Assembly (NCBI RefSeq): GCF_009826975.1 | Contig: NZ_WUMO01000002.1 | Location: forward strand, 533,925-597,924 | DNA length: 64,000 bases | Origin: Flavobacterium sp. HBTb2-11-1 | Lineage (GTDB): Bacteria; Bacteroidota; Bacteroidia; Flavobacteriales; Flavobacteriaceae | Reading direction: 5' to 3' | Shown: positions 8,878 to 17,114 of the stretch, piece by piece | Layout: the number at the start of each line of letters is the position of its first letter | How positions within the stretch are numbered: position 1 is the stretch's first letter | Notes under the pieces: generated by a model | The model's input: only the letters and a program-made list of their open reading frames with translations | What the model was told of the DNA's origin: nothing | Databases searched by the model: none | Made by a program: the position numbers and the translations under genes

Positions 8878-9924
8878 TTAGTGTTCTACCAGAACAGCTT
8901 CTGCCTTAGTGGTTGCTGTAATAGTTTCAGCTGATTTTCTCTCGCGCATAACTCCCCATTTTAAGCAAGTTGCTCCCCATGAAAATCCTGCTCCAAAAGT
9001 AGTTATCAATACATTCTGTCCTTCTTTAAAATCATCTTTAAAATCCCATAAACACAACGGAACTGTTGCAGAGGTTGTATTTCCGTAACGGTCAATATTT
9101 ACTTTTACTTTTTCGAAATCAATTCCTAAACTTTCGCCAACAGCAGTAATAATTCTCAAATTAGCCTGATGTGGAACCACCCAGTCAATTTGGTCTGCTT
9201 CTAATTCATTTTTTGCCAAAGCATCTTGCGAAACCTGGCTCATGGCCGCAACGGCTCTTTTAAATACAAAAGCACCATCTTGTTTTAAATAGTGTGTTCT
9301 ATGTAAAAGACTCTGCATAGACGTTGGATTTCTAGAACCTCCAGCTGGCACAGCCAAAGAAGAAACTCCACTTCCGTCCGTTTTCAGGATTGTTTTCATT
9401 AGACCAGCATCAGATTCACTTTTTTCTAATAAAATGGCTCCTGCTCCATCTCCGAAAAGAATACACGTATTACGGTCTTCGTAATCTACGATTGAGCTCA
9501 TTTTATCTGCTCCAACGATGATTAATTTTTTATAACGGCCACTTTCAATCATGTTTGCCCCCATTTCCAGCGCATACAAAAACCCGCTGCAGGCTGCATT
9601 CATGTCAATTCCAAAAGCATTTGTAAGTCCGCTTTTATCGCAAACAATACTTGCTGTTGGTGCCAAAATGTGATCCGGAGTAGCTGTTGCTACTAACAAA
9701 GCTTCTATTTCTTCGCGGTCTACATTATAATTTTCGATAAGATTTTCAATCGCAGCTGCGGCAAGATCAGATGTTGCCGTATCGTCATCTGCGATTCTGC
9801 GTTCTCTAATTCCAGTTCTTTTGATGATCCATTCTTCCGATGTATCAACTGTTTCTGAAATTTTTTTGTTGGTTAAAATTGATGATGGTACGTAACCACC
9901 TATAGCTGTAATTACTGCGCTCAT
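8878..9924 (-). CDS. fabH: 3-oxoacyl-ACP synthase III (KASIII)
   Basis: A 348-aa protein that starts fatty acid chains by condensing acyl-CoA with malonyl-ACP. The catalytic triad is visible: Cys in AACSGFLYALE, His in VPHQANLRI, Asn in YGNTTSATVP. It also has the GDGAGAILL motif. The C terminus extends some 15 residues (KSAETITATTKAEAVLVEH) beyond the usual end at the final conserved Gly/Trp region. It heads a possible operon with the two-component genes. Confidence 0.9.
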   Translation of the reverse strand: MSAVITAIGGYVPSSILTNKKISETVDTSEEWIIKRTGIRERRIADDDTATSDLAAAAIENLIENYNVDREEIEALLVATATPDHILAPTASIVCDKSGLTNAFGIDMNAACSGFLYALEMGANMIESGRYKKLIIVGADKMSSIVDYEDRNTCILFGDGAGAILLEKSESDAGLMKTILKTDGSGVSSLAVPAGGSRNPTSMQSLLHRTHYLKQDGAFVFKRAVAAMSQVSQDALAKNELEADQIDWVVPHQANLRIITAVGESLGIDFEKVKVNIDRYGNTTSATVPLCLWDFKDDFKEGQNVLITTFGAGFSWGATCLKWGVMRERKSAETITATTKAEAVLVEH

Positions 9925-10532
9925 TGTTTTTTATTTTTTTTAAGCTTTGTACTCTTAGAACCCAACGCTTAACACTTTTTTTCTTTTTTTGGACTGCTCA
10001 TGATAGGAATAGAATCTTTGAGGTACCACAGGAAACCAATATAGTATTCCTTAAAAACCGATTAAATCTGTTGGCAATAACTTTTCTTGAGAAATAATGT
10101 TTAAAAACTTAACAAACTATGAACATTATACAAAATCCAATTAAAATAAATTAAAAACCTATACAAAGTGTTCTCTCGGTATAACTCTGTATAGAACCTT
10201 TAATTTACCTTATTTTTAAAATCATACAATGCGGTTTCAGTTTGCAGATAATTCCCAATTTTAGCTGTTGCTGTACTGATAAAAAAACCTTTCTGCATTA
10301 CGTTTTTAGAGTGCCACAAAATTAATTTAAAAATATCTTAAACCAGCAGGTTATTAAGAATAATTAACAAAACTGGCTGAAATGTTAAAGTATAATTTTG
10401 AAATTCGACAATTAGCTCCAAAAATTATAGAATCTCTAAAATCAAAAAATATCTGTTAAATTTTATTTTGATACTATTTCCTCAAAAAAACTTTATAATT
10501 TTTATATCATTAATTTTAAATCAAATCAATCG
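9925..10532. other. Gene-free AT-rich region
   Basis: About 600 bp between the divergently arranged start of fabH and the stop of the universal stress protein gene. I see no ORF, palindrome or repeat that stands out. The fabH promoter must lie in the first 150 bp. Confidence 0.5.
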
Positions 10533-11366
10533 TTAATAATTCGGAAATGACAATAATGGGATATCTAGACCCGCTGCCAGAATCCTAGTTTTGCTTCTGT
10601 GAACCAAAGAATCCCAAAAACCGTATTTTTGAGGCACCATAATCAGCAGATCGGCCTCATAATTTTTAATTTCTTTCCTGATTTCGTTAATAACAGCATT
10701 CGATCTTACCGTTTTGTACAAATATTTTACGTCTTCAAATTCTTTTTCAATATTTGAATTCATCAAAATTCTCTGCTGCTCTTCTTTCAAATCATCCAAT
10801 TTATCATCGACAGTAAAAAACTCAATTTCTGCACCAAAACCTCCTAAAGTATTTTTGATCCAGCTGAATTTCTTAATAGCCGAAAAACTTAAGCTGTCAC
10901 AAGCATATAATACCTTTTTTATGTTCACAAAACGGGCAGCCTGAGGAACAGCCAAAACCGGAATCTGTAAGTTTTTAATCGCTGTTGTCGTTGAATTTCC
11001 TAATAATTCCTGCTCAAAAGAACGCTCAGCCATTCCCATTACGACAGCATCGGCGTTGGTTTCCTTAATGATTCTCGAAAGCTCATCTTCTAAAAAAGAA
11101 TAAGTACAAATTGCTGCTGTTTCTATTTGAAATGAATCGGCTATTTCTTTAGCTACATTTTCAAGCTTAGAAATTGCTCGGTCAATCTGCTTCTGCATTG
11201 CATCTGCTGTTATATGCGAGTTGGCACTATGCACACTCAGAGAAAATGAATTAAATAAAACCAATTTTGCGCCAGTAGCTTTGGCTAAACCAGCAGCATA
11301 CGCAACGGCGTTATTTGCAATATCAGAAAAATTTGTCGCGGCGATTATAGTAAGAGGTGAAATCAT
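10533..11366 (-). CDS. Universal stress protein, tandem UspA domains
   Basis: About 277 aa. The frame is open back to 11402, but the ATG at 11366 gives the family N terminus (MISPLTIIAATNFSDIANNA). Two UspA-like halves are seen: the first ends near AVVMGMAERSFEQELLGNST, a recognisable G-x2-G-type nucleotide-loop region, the second near LLIMVPQKYGFWDSLVHRS and is degenerate in its loop. Divergent from the Crp/Fnr gene, sharing a 200-bp regulatory gap. The likely role is stress survival. Confidence 0.75.
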   Translation of the reverse strand: MISPLTIIAATNFSDIANNAVAYAAGLAKATGAKLVLFNSFSLSVHSANSHITADAMQKQIDRAISKLENVAKEIADSFQIETAAICTYSFLEDELSRIIKETNADAVVMGMAERSFEQELLGNSTTTAIKNLQIPVLAVPQAARFVNIKKVLYACDSLSFSAIKKFSWIKNTLGGFGAEIEFFTVDDKLDDLKEEQQRILMNSNIEKEFEDVKYLYKTVRSNAVINEIRKEIKNYEADLLIMVPQKYGFWDSLVHRSKTRILAAGLDIPLLSFPNY

Positions 11367-11578
11367 AAATTTTGTAATTAAGCTTTCTGCAAAATTGCCC
11401 AAATAAACGCTTTACACCTTTTTTATATCACCGAATAATCATTTTTTACGACCCAACCGTAAAATTTCATCCCCGAAAAAACAGGCTTTATTTTTTGGTT
11501 TCTTACTTTAAAAACAAGAAAAATCAAGTCTGTCAGTTTTTATATTTATTATTTTTACTTTTTATTAAAACTTAGCGA

Positions 11579-12163
11579 ATGGACGCCAAATCTCTCTTAA
11601 AAGAACATGTTTCTAAAATTGTTTCATTGACCGACGAACAATTCGAGTATTTCTTTTCGCATTTTAAAACAGAAACTTTTAAGAAAGGGCAAACTGTTAT
11701 TAGCGAAGGCCAGAATGTTGATAAAGAATATTTTGTTATTTCGGGCTGTTTAAAATCTTTTTATGTTAATGATGAAGTAAAAATGTATATTCTGCAGTTT
11801 GCCATGCCTACTTGGTGGGCGTCAGATTATGCGGCGCTTTACAACAAAACCAAAGCAACAATTAATGTTGATTGCATTTCGGATGTTGAAATTCTCTCTC
11901 TTTCAAATGACGACCGAGAAAAACTCTGCAGAGAAATACACGAAGTGGAGCATTTTTTTAGATGGAGAACCAATCGCGGTTATGTGGCTTCTCAGAAAAG
12001 ATTGCTTTCTTTTATGAATAATGATACGAAAACGAGATACGAAGAACTGCTGGCTCTCTATCCTGCCCTATACAATGCTGTTCCCAAACATTTAATTGCG
12101 GCTTATCTGGGCGTTTCGCGAGAAACTTTAAGCCGATTGTACAACGTTTCTAAACCACACTAA
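11579..12163 (+). CDS. Crp/Fnr-family transcriptional regulator
   Basis: 194 aa. An N-terminal cyclic-nucleotide-binding-fold domain (about 20-120; FKKGQTVISEGQNVDKEYFVISG) is followed by a C-terminal helix-turn-helix (AAYLGVSRETLSRLYNVSK). No N-terminal Cys cluster for an Fe-S centre, so it is not a classical FNR. A CRP-like palindrome lies 5 bp after its stop, ahead of yceI, making the five downstream genes likely targets. Confidence 0.85.
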   Translation: MDAKSLLKEHVSKIVSLTDEQFEYFFSHFKTETFKKGQTVISEGQNVDKEYFVISGCLKSFYVNDEVKMYILQFAMPTWWASDYAALYNKTKATINVDCISDVEILSLSNDDREKLCREIHEVEHFFRWRTNRGYVASQKRLLSFMNNDTKTRYEELLALYPALYNAVPKHLIAAYLGVSRETLSRLYNVSKPH

Positions 12164-12167
12164 CAAA

Positions 12168-12183
12168 TGTGATCTACATCACG
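12168..12183. promoter_or_regulatory. Crp/Fnr-like operator upstream of yceI
   Basis: TGTGATCTACATCACG is a near-perfect TGTGA-N6-TCACA palindrome. It sits about 25 bp upstream of a -7-like TTACTTTG (12207-12214), close to the activating position, and 65 bp before the yceI ATG. The Crp/Fnr regulator gene lies immediately upstream. Confidence 0.65.
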
Positions 12184-12248
12184 TAATCAATTTTGAATAC
12201 CGCCATTACTTTGTATCATAAATTAATAACAATTTAAAATACAGAATA

Positions 12249-12782
12249 ATGGAAACTAAAAATTTTAAAATTTCGAATACTGAAAGTCAAGTAAACTGGA
12301 TAGGAAAAAAAGTTACTGGACAGCACAATGGAACAATTAATATTCAAGAAGGCACTTTTACTTTTTCTAATGACGAACTGACTGGAGGAAATGTTGTAAT
12401 TGACACCACTTCTATCGTAATTCTTGACGTCACAGATCCTGCAACAAATCAGCAATTTGCCGGACATTTGGCTTCAGATGATTTCTTTTCTACAGACAAA
12501 TTCCAAACAGCAGCTTTAGACATTACAGCTGTTTCTAAACAATCTTCTTCAAATTATTTTATTGAAGGCAATCTTACGATTAAAGCCATTACACATCCAA
12601 TTGGTTTTAATCTTGAAGTAAAAAGAAACGATAGCGACTTGAAAGCTACGGGCAAAATCATCATTGACCGTACCAAATATGACATGAAATTCCGTTCTGG
12701 AAACTTCTTCACTAATCTTGGCGACACTTTAATCTACAACGATTTTGAATTGGATTTTAACCTAACAGCAAAACTTGCTTAA
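12249..12782 (+). CDS. YceI-family protein
   Basis: 177 aa of the YceI lipocalin-like beta-barrel family: SQVNWIGKKVTGQHNGTINI at the start and HPIGFNLEVKRNDSDLKATG in the middle. It binds isoprenoid or other amphiphilic ligands in known members. There is no signal peptide, so this version is cytoplasmic. First gene of a compact five-gene cluster (yceI, tautomerase, SDR, NTF2-like, nitronate monooxygenase) behind a Crp/Fnr operator. Confidence 0.85.
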   Translation: METKNFKISNTESQVNWIGKKVTGQHNGTINIQEGTFTFSNDELTGGNVVIDTTSIVILDVTDPATNQQFAGHLASDDFFSTDKFQTAALDITAVSKQSSSNYFIEGNLTIKAITHPIGFNLEVKRNDSDLKATGKIIIDRTKYDMKFRSGNFFTNLGDTLIYNDFELDFNLTAKLA

Positions 12783-12794
12783 TATCTAGAAATC

Positions 12795-13013
12795 ATGCCA
12801 TATGTAAAAATTGAAGTAACTCGTGAAGGCGTTACAAGAGAACAAAAGCAAAAGCTAATATCTGGAATTACACAATTAATAACAGATGTTTTGGACAAAG
12901 ACCCTAGCCTTACACACATCGTAATTCAGGAAATAGAATTGGATGATTGGGGATTTGCAGGCGAACAAGTTTCAGTATTGCGAGAAAAAGGCATTACGGC
13001 ACAAAAGAAATAA
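12795..13013 (+). CDS. 4-oxalocrotonate tautomerase-like enzyme
   Basis: A 72-aa protein. After Met removal Pro is N-terminal (MPYVKIEVTREGVTREQKQ), the catalytic base of the tautomerase superfamily. Length and the HIVIQEIELDDWGFAGEQ segment match small 4-OT homohexamers. It starts 12 bp after yceI. Substrate unknown. Confidence 0.85.
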   Translation: MPYVKIEVTREGVTREQKQKLISGITQLITDVLDKDPSLTHIVIQEIELDDWGFAGEQVSVLREKGITAQKK

Positions 13014-13033
13014 TCTCTTTAAAATTAGAAAAA

Positions 13034-13771
13034 ATGAAAACAATTATCATAACCGGTGCTTCTACAGGCATTGGTAAAGCAACAGCACAATTATTTTTAG
13101 AAAAAGGGTATAATGTGGTGATCAACTCCGCAAATTTACAAAACCTTGAAAACACATATCAAGAATTAGGTCATACGAACCGATTAGCGATGGTGCATGG
13201 CGATGTAAGCCTTATTGCTACCGGGAAAAAATTAGTCGAAACGGCCTTAGAACGCTTTGGAAGCGTTGACGTTTTAATCAATAATGCGGGAATTTTTCAG
13301 CCACAATCTTTCTTAGATGTAGAAGAAAAGGACTTGGATCGTTTTTTAAACATTAATTTAAAAGGAACTTATTTTACAAGTCAGGCAGCTGTTAGACAAA
13401 TGCTGCAACAAGGAGAAGGATCTATTATTAATATCGGAACCGTTTTGGTTGACCATGCTATTGATGGATTTCCTGCTACAGCACCAATTTCAAGCAAAGG
13501 CGGCATTCATGCTTTTACCAGACAGCTGGCTGCTGAATTCGGAAAAAACAATATTCGCGTAAATGCCATTGCCCCAGGAATAATTAGAAGTCCGCTTCAG
13601 GCTAAAACTGGCGTAGACAATGCTGATAGTTTGGCTGGGCTGCATTTATTAAACCGCATTGGAGAAACCGATGATGTGGCGCAACTGGCTCTTTATTTGG
13701 CTGAAAGCAATTTTGTAACGGGAGAAATCATTAATTTAGATGGCGGTCATGTTGCTGGCCATAGCATTTGA
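13034..13771 (+). CDS. Short-chain dehydrogenase/reductase
   Basis: 245 aa from the ATG at 13034; the frame is open to 12947 but that start would overlap the tautomerase. Rossmann motif TGASTGIGKA, NNAG, and an atypical active site: the YxxxK position reads SSKGGIHAF, so the usual Tyr is replaced by Ser before the Lys. Other SDR features (NIRVNAIAPG, INLDGGH) are normal. Activity may therefore be altered. Cluster member with yceI and nitronate monooxygenase. Confidence 0.8.
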   Translation: MKTIIITGASTGIGKATAQLFLEKGYNVVINSANLQNLENTYQELGHTNRLAMVHGDVSLIATGKKLVETALERFGSVDVLINNAGIFQPQSFLDVEEKDLDRFLNINLKGTYFTSQAAVRQMLQQGEGSIINIGTVLVDHAIDGFPATAPISSKGGIHAFTRQLAAEFGKNNIRVNAIAPGIIRSPLQAKTGVDNADSLAGLHLLNRIGETDDVAQLALYLAESNFVTGEIINLDGGHVAGHSI

Positions 13772-13791
13772 TAACTTCAAAAGTTAAAATC

Positions 13792-14166
13792 ATGGAAAAT
13801 TTTAGCACAAATGCAGCTCTAATTACGGCTGTACTTATGAATTATTTTAACGGAATTTATAATGGTGATGTCCCTCTACTTCAAAGTGTATTTCATCAAG
13901 AAGCGATTATTGGTTTTGATCTTAATGGAGAAACTCATTTTAAAACCGTAAATCAATATTTGGAAGGTGTAAAAAACCGTAAAAGTCCACAGGAATTGGG
14001 AGAAGAATTCAAAATGAAAATCCTATCTTTAGAAATTATCAATAATACCGCTGTCGCGAAAGTTCAGGTTCCGATATTCGAGTATAATTATTATGACTTC
14101 TTAAGCCTTATCGTTGTTGATGGCAAATGGGTTATCAGTAATAAATTAGCAACTAAAGTAAATTAA
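13792..14166 (+). CDS. NTF2-like / lumazine-binding-like protein
   Basis: 124 aa from ATG 13792, 20 bp after the SDR stop; an in-frame upstream start at 13768 would overlap the SDR. The fold features (YFNGIYNGDVPLLQSVFHQ, then a C-terminal FLSLIVVDGKWVISNKL) resemble SnoaL/NTF2-like proteins of the Lumazine_bd_2 type. No catalytic residues can be named. Confidence 0.7.
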   Translation: MENFSTNAALITAVLMNYFNGIYNGDVPLLQSVFHQEAIIGFDLNGETHFKTVNQYLEGVKNRKSPQELGEEFKMKILSLEIINNTAVAKVQVPIFEYNYYDFLSLIVVDGKWVISNKLATKVN

Positions 14167-14172
14167 AATACA

Positions 14173-15240
14173 ATGTGGAATTCAACCAAAATAACACAGT
14201 TACTAGGCATTGAGTATCCAATTTTACAAGGTCCAATGGGCGGTGGTTTTTCAACTGCCGCTCTTTTGGCTTCTGTAAGCAATGCGGGAGGATTGGGCAG
14301 TTACGGTGCTTATACGCTCACGCCAGAAGAAATTCGTGAAGCTGGAAAAGAAATCAAACTCGCTACTTCTAAACCTTATAATATCAATTTATGGGTTAAT
14401 GATGTCGATAAAAGCCTTTTAAATTATCCTTCAGAAAAACTAGAAAAGATAAAACTGCTTTTTAAACCTTATTTTGATGAATTAGGGATTTCGCTTCCCG
14501 ATTTATCTTCTGATATTCCTTCTAAATTTGAAAAACAAGTTGAAGTTTTATTCGAACTCAAACCAGCCGTTTTTAGTTTCATTTTCGGAATTCCGTCGAA
14601 AGAAATACTTCTAGAAAGCCGAAAGTTGGGAATAAAAACTATTGGCGCTGCAACCACTTTAGAAGAAGCGCTTGCACTAGAAAATGCCGAAGTCGATGCT
14701 ATTATTGCTGCAGGATTTGAAGCTGGCGGACATAGGCCATCTTTCCTAAAACCTGCACAAGATTCTTTTACAGGATTATTTACCCTTGTACAGCAATTAA
14801 AAGCTAAAACCAAAACGCCAATTATTGCTGCAGGAGGAATTATTGATGCAAAAGGCATAAAAGCTGCTATGGCTTTAGGTGCCGATGCTGTGCAATTGGG
14901 AACTGCTTTTATGGTTACCGATGAATCTGGCGCGGCTCCCATTCACAAAGAAATGCTTTTTTCAAACCCAAACACTCCAACAACAGTTTCGAAATCACTA
15001 ACAGGAAGAATGGGCAGAATGATCAGCAATACCATTTCCGACGCTGTTCCTTTTGAAACTGAAGTATTGCCTTTCCCGCTTCAGACCAAATTAATTGCAC
15101 CTTTAAAAGTAGCCGCGCTCGCGCAAGGAAGAACTGATATGGTTAGTTTTTGGTCTGGACAAAATACAAGTAATTTAAAACATCATAAAGCAAGCGAGTT
15201 AATGCAGGCTTTGATTGCTGAAACATCTGCTTTGCTGTAG
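14173..15240 (+). CDS. Nitronate monooxygenase (NMO/2-nitropropane dioxygenase type)
   Basis: 355 aa FMN-dependent TIM barrel. Phosphate- and flavin-binding regions are seen in PILQGPMGGGFSTAAL, IAAGFEAGGHRP (with the likely catalytic His), AAGGIIDAKGIKAAMALGAD and QLGTAFMVTDE. The enzyme oxidises alkyl nitronates such as propionate 3-nitronate. Last gene of the Crp/Fnr-linked cluster. Confidence 0.85.
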   Translation: MWNSTKITQLLGIEYPILQGPMGGGFSTAALLASVSNAGGLGSYGAYTLTPEEIREAGKEIKLATSKPYNINLWVNDVDKSLLNYPSEKLEKIKLLFKPYFDELGISLPDLSSDIPSKFEKQVEVLFELKPAVFSFIFGIPSKEILLESRKLGIKTIGAATTLEEALALENAEVDAIIAAGFEAGGHRPSFLKPAQDSFTGLFTLVQQLKAKTKTPIIAAGGIIDAKGIKAAMALGADAVQLGTAFMVTDESGAAPIHKEMLFSNPNTPTTVSKSLTGRMGRMISNTISDAVPFETEVLPFPLQTKLIAPLKVAALAQGRTDMVSFWSGQNTSNLKHHKASELMQALIAETSALL

Positions 15241-15612
15241 TTTTTTACCGCAATCCCGATAGCAATCGGGAGCTAAGTTTTTTTGCTTTAGATTATGTTT
15301 TTAAGTTCGCAAAGCATTGTATTTATAATCTCGCAAAGTCGCAGAGTAGCAAAGGATTTTATTTTTAAGCCACAGATTATTGTGATTAAAGGAATTTGTC
15401 TCTCGCAGATTTAGCAGATTTAACAGATTTTTTTCATATTTAAAAATATAATCTGCTCAATCTGCCAAATCTGCGAGAAATAAAGAAAACTTTGCGACTC
15501 TGCTACTTTGCGAGATTAAAAATCATAATATTTTCACACAAAGCTTTGCGAACTTAAAATCTCTAAGCATTTATATAAAAAAGATCCTTGCGCTCTTTGC
15601 GGTTAAAAAACA
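15241..15612. repeat. Large nested palindrome
   Basis: At least four nested inverted pairs: TTACCGCAA near 15246 with TTGCGGT near 15597; AAGTTCGCAAAGC (15303) with GCTTTGCGAACTT (15543); CTCGCAAAGTCGCAGAGTAG (15332) with its complement near 15490-15512; CTCGCAGATTTAGCAGATTT (15403) with AATCTGCCAAATCTGCGAG (15461). A CCCGATAGCAATCGGG palindrome sits in the left flank. No ORF. Confidence 0.75.
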
Positions 15613-15625
15613 CCACCCAACATCC

Positions 15626-15700
15626 CGTCCATTTCACCCCGAAGTTTGTCCGCTTCAACATATTTTCGATTTCGATTTTAAGGCTTTCAACGCACATTTG
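15626..15700 (+). promoter_or_regulatory. Double direct-repeat operator (site A) and -7 box of the DoxX-like gene
   Basis: Two 13-bp direct repeats, CGTCCATTTCACC (15626-15638) and TGTCCGCTTCAAC (15647-15659), lie 21 bp apart. The -7-like box CACATTTG starts exactly 33 bp after the second repeat. The same geometry recurs at 20724-20798 and 21391-21465. Two helical turns between direct repeats suits a LytTR dimer; a LytTR regulator is encoded nearby. Confidence 0.75.
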
Positions 15701-15730
15701 TACCGTTAAATAACTTTAAATATCAAAATC

Positions 15731-16126
15731 ATGAACTCAAAAACAACAAAAATTATCTATTGGACAGGCGCAGTATTAACTTCTTTATGGTTTGGCGCAA
15801 GCGGTTTCTTCGAACTAACAAATAATCCATTAGTTTGGGGAATTACACAGCAATTGGGTTATCCAGCACATTTTATTTATATCCTTGGCGTTTTTAAAGT
15901 AGCCGGAGTAATTACACTTTTAATTCCGAACAAATTATTGCGATTGAAAGAATGGGTTTTCGCAGGCGTATTTTTCGACATCATTTTTGCTCTCTTTTCA
16001 AAAATAGCCGTTTTAGGTTTTGGTGCTGCGACTGATGCCATTGTAGCCTTTATAATGGTAAGCGTAACTTATGCAATGTATAGAAAACTATATACAGCAA
16101 CTTACGTTCCTTCAGAAATCAATTAA
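15731..16126 (+). CDS. DoxX-like membrane protein
   Basis: 131 aa, four hydrophobic segments, DoxX_2-like (IYWTGAVLTSLWFGASGFFEL; LGYPAHFIYILGVFKVAG). No function can be assigned. Single-gene unit: terminator at 16146. It carries the same upstream double repeat as the hydrolase and cupin genes 4-5 kb away, so it is probably controlled by the adjacent LytTR system. Confidence 0.75.
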   Translation: MNSKTTKIIYWTGAVLTSLWFGASGFFELTNNPLVWGITQQLGYPAHFIYILGVFKVAGVITLLIPNKLLRLKEWVFAGVFFDIIFALFSKIAVLGFGAATDAIVAFIMVSVTYAMYRKLYTATYVPSEIN

Positions 16127-16145
16127 TACAAATTACATTAAAATA

Positions 16146-16180
16146 AAAATGCCTAATAATTAAACATTAGGCATTTTATT
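16146..16180 (+). terminator. Rho-independent terminator
   Basis: Perfect 12-bp stem AAAATGCCTAAT/ATTAGGCATTTT with an 8-base loop, followed by TATTATTTT. It ends the DoxX-like transcript. Confidence 0.85.
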
Positions 16181-16213
16181 ATTTTCTATTTAATCTTTCT
16201 TTAATTAATTATC

Positions 16214-16294
16214 ATGAAAAAGATCATCTTAATTCTCTGTTTTATACTTTCAGCTTTGTTCTTTATAAGCTGCTTTATGTTTCCTGGATTGTAA
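16214..16294 (+). CDS. Candidate 26-aa lipoprotein peptide
   Basis: ATG at 16214 opens 26 codons beginning MKKIILILCFILSALFFISC and ending MFPGL. This is a complete lipoprotein signal with lipobox-like FISC and only five residues beyond the Cys. It lies between two terminator hairpins, like an independent small gene. It resembles entericidin-sized peptides in format only. It could be a chance ORF. Confidence 0.4.
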   Translation: MKKIILILCFILSALFFISCFMFPGL

Positions 16295-16298
16295 AATC

Positions 16299-16341
16299 AA
16301 ACCAATTAGTTTATCTGAAAAAATGATGAATTAATTGGTTT
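16299..16341. terminator. Bidirectional hairpin
   Basis: AAACCAATTA (16299-16308) pairs with TAATTGGTTT (16332-16341). It can end both the small ORF on the plus strand and the LytTR regulator on the minus strand, whose stop codon overlaps the right arm. Confidence 0.6.
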
Positions 16342-17114
16342 TATCGATTTTCCAGCCAGCTTAAAAATGCCGTTGCTTTTTCTTTTCCAACCAATAATTT
16401 TTCTTCTGTTGGCACACTTAATTTCACAATTATTTTACGCGAAAAATAATGTTCTGCTTCTCGAATTGCCGAAAAATTAACCAAATATTGTCTATTGATT
16501 CTAAAAAACTGAATTGGCGATAAAAGCTTATAGATTTCGTCTAAAGACTGCGTCAACGGATATTCGTTTTTATCTAAAGTCATTATTGTCGGAGTTTCGT
16601 TTTTGATGAAAAAGAACGCAATATTTTCCGTTAAAACCGTTTGATATTTGTTGTTTTTGAAAACCAAAAAACTGCTTTTTCCTTTGTTTTCGCCATTTCG
16701 CGTTAGCAAATAATCAAAATCGGGCATTGCTTTTTTATTTCTCTGAAAGAAGTTTTTCAGTTCTCCCGCTTTCTTCAAAGCTTGCGAAATGCTTTCTCTT
16801 GAAAAAGGCTTTAAAACATAATCAATTCCGTTTGACTTAAAAGCGTCGATTGCATAATCATCAAAAGCGGTACAGAAAATAACAGGCGATAAAACCTCAA
16901 CATTCTTAAAAATCTCAAAACACTGACCGTCTGCCAGCTGAATATCCATAAAAATCAAATCGGGCTGATCGTTTTCTGAAAGATAATCCACCGCCCCGTC
17001 AATGCTTTGTATATACGACAAAATCTGAACATCGGGTCTGATGCTCAGAATTAGCTGGCCAAGAGCTTTGGCTGTTTTTACTTCATCTTCAATTATTATG
17101 ATAGTCATAATCAA
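16341..17114 (-). CDS. LytTR-family response regulator
   Basis: 257 aa (or 255 from the third codon). Receiver domain: IIIIEDE, phospho-acceptor Asp in LIFMDIQLADG, FCTAFDDYA, and Lys in YVLKPFSRES. LytTR domain in the last ~110 residues (FFRINRQYLVNFSAI). The gene overlaps the kinase gene by 26 bp, a coupled pair. Three nearby transcription units share a direct-repeat operator and are the likely regulon. Confidence 0.9.
   Translation of the reverse strand: MIMTIIIIEDEVKTAKALGQLILSIRPDVQILSYIQSIDGAVDYLSENDQPDLIFMDIQLADGQCFEIFKNVEVLSPVIFCTAFDDYAIDAFKSNGIDYVLKPFSRESISQALKKAGELKNFFQRNKKAMPDFDYLLTRNGENKGKSSFLVFKNNKYQTVLTENIAFFFIKNETPTIMTLDKNEYPLTQSLDEIYKLLSPIQFFRINRQYLVNFSAIREAEHYFSRKIIVKLSVPTEEKLLVGKEKATAFLSWLENR

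Noticed and set aside
15241..15612. CRISPR array
   Set aside because: The repeated words are inverted and unevenly spaced, with no regular repeat-spacer pattern; no cas gene in the window.
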